A stretch of 64,000 nt of DNA, taken from Alloalcanivorax profundimaris. GTDB taxonomy: Bacteria > Pseudomonadota > Gammaproteobacteria > Pseudomonadales > Alcanivoracaceae. The notes below the pieces were generated by a model. It had not been told where the DNA came from. It did no database searches and was given only the letters and a program-made list of their open reading frames with translations. Shown here piece after piece: positions 62,569 through 64,000 of the stretch. Each line of letters begins with the position of its first letter. The first letter of the stretch is position 1. Both the position numbers and the translations under genes were made by a program. The DNA is taken from contig NZ_JABJWH010000021.1 in the NCBI RefSeq assembly GCF_015265435.1, forward strand, positions 1-64,000, given 5' to 3'.

Positions 62569-62603
62569 TGGCGGTCGACGTGCCGCTTTGGCCGCGCCCG
62601 GAT

Positions 62604-62763
62604 TGGCGGCCTCCGCCTACCACAGCCGGCGCGGCTGCCACCGCCTGTACATGATCGGCGGGCTGGATACCAACGACAAGAGAGAGATCGAGGCGGCAGT
62701 GAAGCCATATAAGCTGATCGGGCCGATGCGTTTGATACAGGAGGTGTGGCGGCGGCACCTGCG
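62604..62763 (+). pseudogene. RAYT-like transposase, C-terminal fragment with internal deletion
   Basis: LAASAYHSRRGCHR then directly LYMIGGLDTNDKREIEAAVK and LIGPMRLIQEVWRR, matching residues about 130-143 and 177-211 of the intact copy. About 33 codons between are lost. It has no start. Confidence 0.72.
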
Positions 62764-62769
62764 AGTTGC

Positions 62770-63633
62770 TCAACCTCCGGTCCCCGGGAGGCTCACGCCT
62801 TTGACGTCATCCGGAAAGTGGAAGGTGAACTCATCGCCCTCCTCTGTCCGGACCAGCACGCTGGCCCGATACCGGTCCTTGAAGGAAAGCCAGACAAGGT
62901 AGTCGCTATGGTATTCACCCACCGGATAGCCGTTCACGGCAACGATGGTGTCACCCGGCTCAATGCCCAGCTCCTCCGTGCCGCTTTCAGGGAAATCCTC
63001 CCCAACGCGATACCCATCCGGCGAGTGCTCACTGACCGGCTTGAGATCGAACTTGCTCAGAAAATCCAGCACACGTTGCGGCATCTTCGGGCCATCGTCG
63101 TCACTTGCCGGCGCTTCGTCGTCCGCGTCGGCGATCTCGGCGCGGCCTCCACCGCCTCTAAGTCCCATGCGTAAAGTGATACGCCGGTCACCATCACGGA
63201 TGATCACTTCGGTGGAGCGTATATCCGCCAATACACCGCCTTCCGGCAGCTCAGCCCCCACATGGTACCGATGCGCACCCAGGCCCTCCGTATGGATCAC
63301 CGCGGAAGCCAGCGGGCTATGGGCCTGGAAAACAGCCAGCAGTGCCAGGGCGCCGGGATCCATTCCAGACGGAGGCAACAGCGCGGCCGGTGTTGGCGTG
63401 GCGGACGGCGGCTCGGGGTTCACCTCCGGCAACGATGCTTCCGATGCGGCGCCGTCCGCCCGTGGCGTCAGCGACTGGGACGGGCGCTCCGTCCTGTTCT
63501 CCTCCGCGCCGCTCTCCTTCGGCTTTATCGCATCATCCATGCCATTATTCTCTTTCACAAAAAAGAAAATAAGGGATAGAAAAATTAAAGCCAGAAGAAA
63601 CAGGCACTTAGTAATTATCTTCTGTCCTTTCAT
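62770..63633 (-). CDS. GspC-like type II secretion protein (inner membrane, HR and PDZ domains)
   Basis: 287 aa from MKGQKIITKCLFLLALIFLS. An N-terminal membrane helix (about 8-25), a Pro/Ser/Glu-rich linker (about 30-90), HR-like domain (YHVGAELPEGGVLADIRSTEVIIRDGDRR) and a C-terminal PDZ domain (LGIEPGDTIVAVNGYPVGEY). GspC links GspD to the inner-membrane platform. No other gsp genes are in the window. A GspC-like fragment occurs at 58888, so this was probably once a repeated gene. Confidence 0.72.
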   Translation of the reverse strand: MKGQKIITKCLFLLALIFLSLIFFFVKENNGMDDAIKPKESGAEENRTERPSQSLTPRADGAASEASLPEVNPEPPSATPTPAALLPPSGMDPGALALLAVFQAHSPLASAVIHTEGLGAHRYHVGAELPEGGVLADIRSTEVIIRDGDRRITLRMGLRGGGGRAEIADADDEAPASDDDGPKMPQRVLDFLSKFDLKPVSEHSPDGYRVGEDFPESGTEELGIEPGDTIVAVNGYPVGEYHSDYLVWLSFKDRYRASVLVRTEEGDEFTFHFPDDVKGVSLPGTGG

Positions 63634-63761
63634 AATCACCCGGCCAAAAATTATGGTTTACGACTTGTTTTACAAGGAACTTAAATAATATATAGCTCTC
63701 TTTACTGAAGACAACAAAGAGCAAAAAACAAAAACCACGGAAGTCTCAATCAGGAGGAATC

Positions 63762-64000
63762 ATGAGGATCCTAATCTTTGGCGCGCTGCCCCTGGCCATC
63801 CTCGCGGGGTGCAGCCACAACCCACCCGCGCAAAGCGAACTGAACACCAACCAACAAAAAGCCTCCTACGCCGCCGGCATGCTGCTCGGCGACAGCCTGG
63901 GCGGCACCCTCTCCAAGAGCAAACTCAACGAGGACCTGGTTCTGGAAGCCCTGCGCGACAAGCTAAAGGGCAACGAACTGCGCCTCAGCGAAGAAGACGC
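63762..64000 (+). CDS. FKBP-type peptidyl-prolyl isomerase lipoprotein, N-terminus (partial, runs off window)
   Basis: The frame starts MRILIFGALPLAILAGCSHN with a lipobox LAGC and CAGGAGG upstream. It continues with QKASYAAGMLLGDSLGGTL and LRDKLKGNELRLSEEDA, the dimerisation domain of FkpA/Mip-like isomerases. It is cut by the right edge before the FKBP domain. Expected to be outer-membrane anchored and to help folding of exported proteins. Confidence 0.75.
   Translation, partial: MRILIFGALPLAILAGCSHNPPAQSELNTNQQKASYAAGMLLGDSLGGTLSKSKLNEDLVLEALRDKLKGNELRLSEED

Overview
The window looks like a chromosomal segment of a GC-rich marine gammaproteobacterium, most like the Alcanivorax/Alloalcanivorax group. 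This rests on gene content and order: a tsaB-yoaA pair, a long membrane-anchored FadE, minCDE, glnK-amtB, an arsC-wrbA-DUF2069 run, a BetT-like BCCT transporter, EpmC, several fatty-acid and acyl-CoA genes, and very frequent REP-type palindromes. The assignment is inference, since no rRNA or other species marker is present. No tRNA, rRNA or CRISPR array was seen.

Regions. 1-6.6 kb: housekeeping genes (partial tsaB, yoaA, mobA, an SCP2 protein, PPK2, amtB, glnK). 7-13 kb: cnoX, fadE and the minCDE operon. 13.1-26.7 kb: a lipid/acid catabolism locus. On the minus strand it has a 3-hydroxybutyrate-type dehydrogenase joined to a five-gene branched-chain-amino-acid-type ABC importer. Divergent from this are a TetR regulator, a crotonase, a large NHL-repeat exported protein, an acyl-CoA synthetase, two MaoC-like hot-dog proteins and an HSL-type esterase. 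27-34.9 kb: lipoprotein, class I fumarase, APC permease, alpha/beta hydrolase, acylphosphatase, YihY, ArsC, WrbA, DUF2069. 34.9-41.8 kb: an RDD/SpoIIM-like/DUF4129/DUF4350/MoxR/DUF58 operon. 41.9-43.9 kb: BetT.

44-53 kb holds two iron-acquisition operons, each with a visible Fur-box candidate: fecI-fecR-TonB receptor (minus strand) and DUF3649-PepSY-DUF3325 (plus strand). epmC and a MATE pump lie between them.

53-64 kb is an accessory zone. It has a gamma-glutamylcyclotransferase-like protein, HTH regulators, an orphan antitoxin with a toxin remnant, a Nudix hydrolase, complete higBA and relB/parE-type toxin-antitoxin pairs, and then a scrapyard of repeated and broken modules. The scrapyard includes one full-length and two partial IS200/RAYT-like transposase genes, two truncated Rpn/DUF4351-like tails, four copies of a short non-coding repeat, and a GspC-like gene fragment. 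An intact GspC-like gene and a partial FKBP-type lipoprotein close the window.

The strongest unexplained structure is the repeat landscape. REP palindromes occur in two foot lengths. One lies in frame inside a DUF4129 gene, others supply the stop codons of three genes, and a separate roughly 120-200 bp long-inverted-repeat element occurs four times, each time next to a REP pair.
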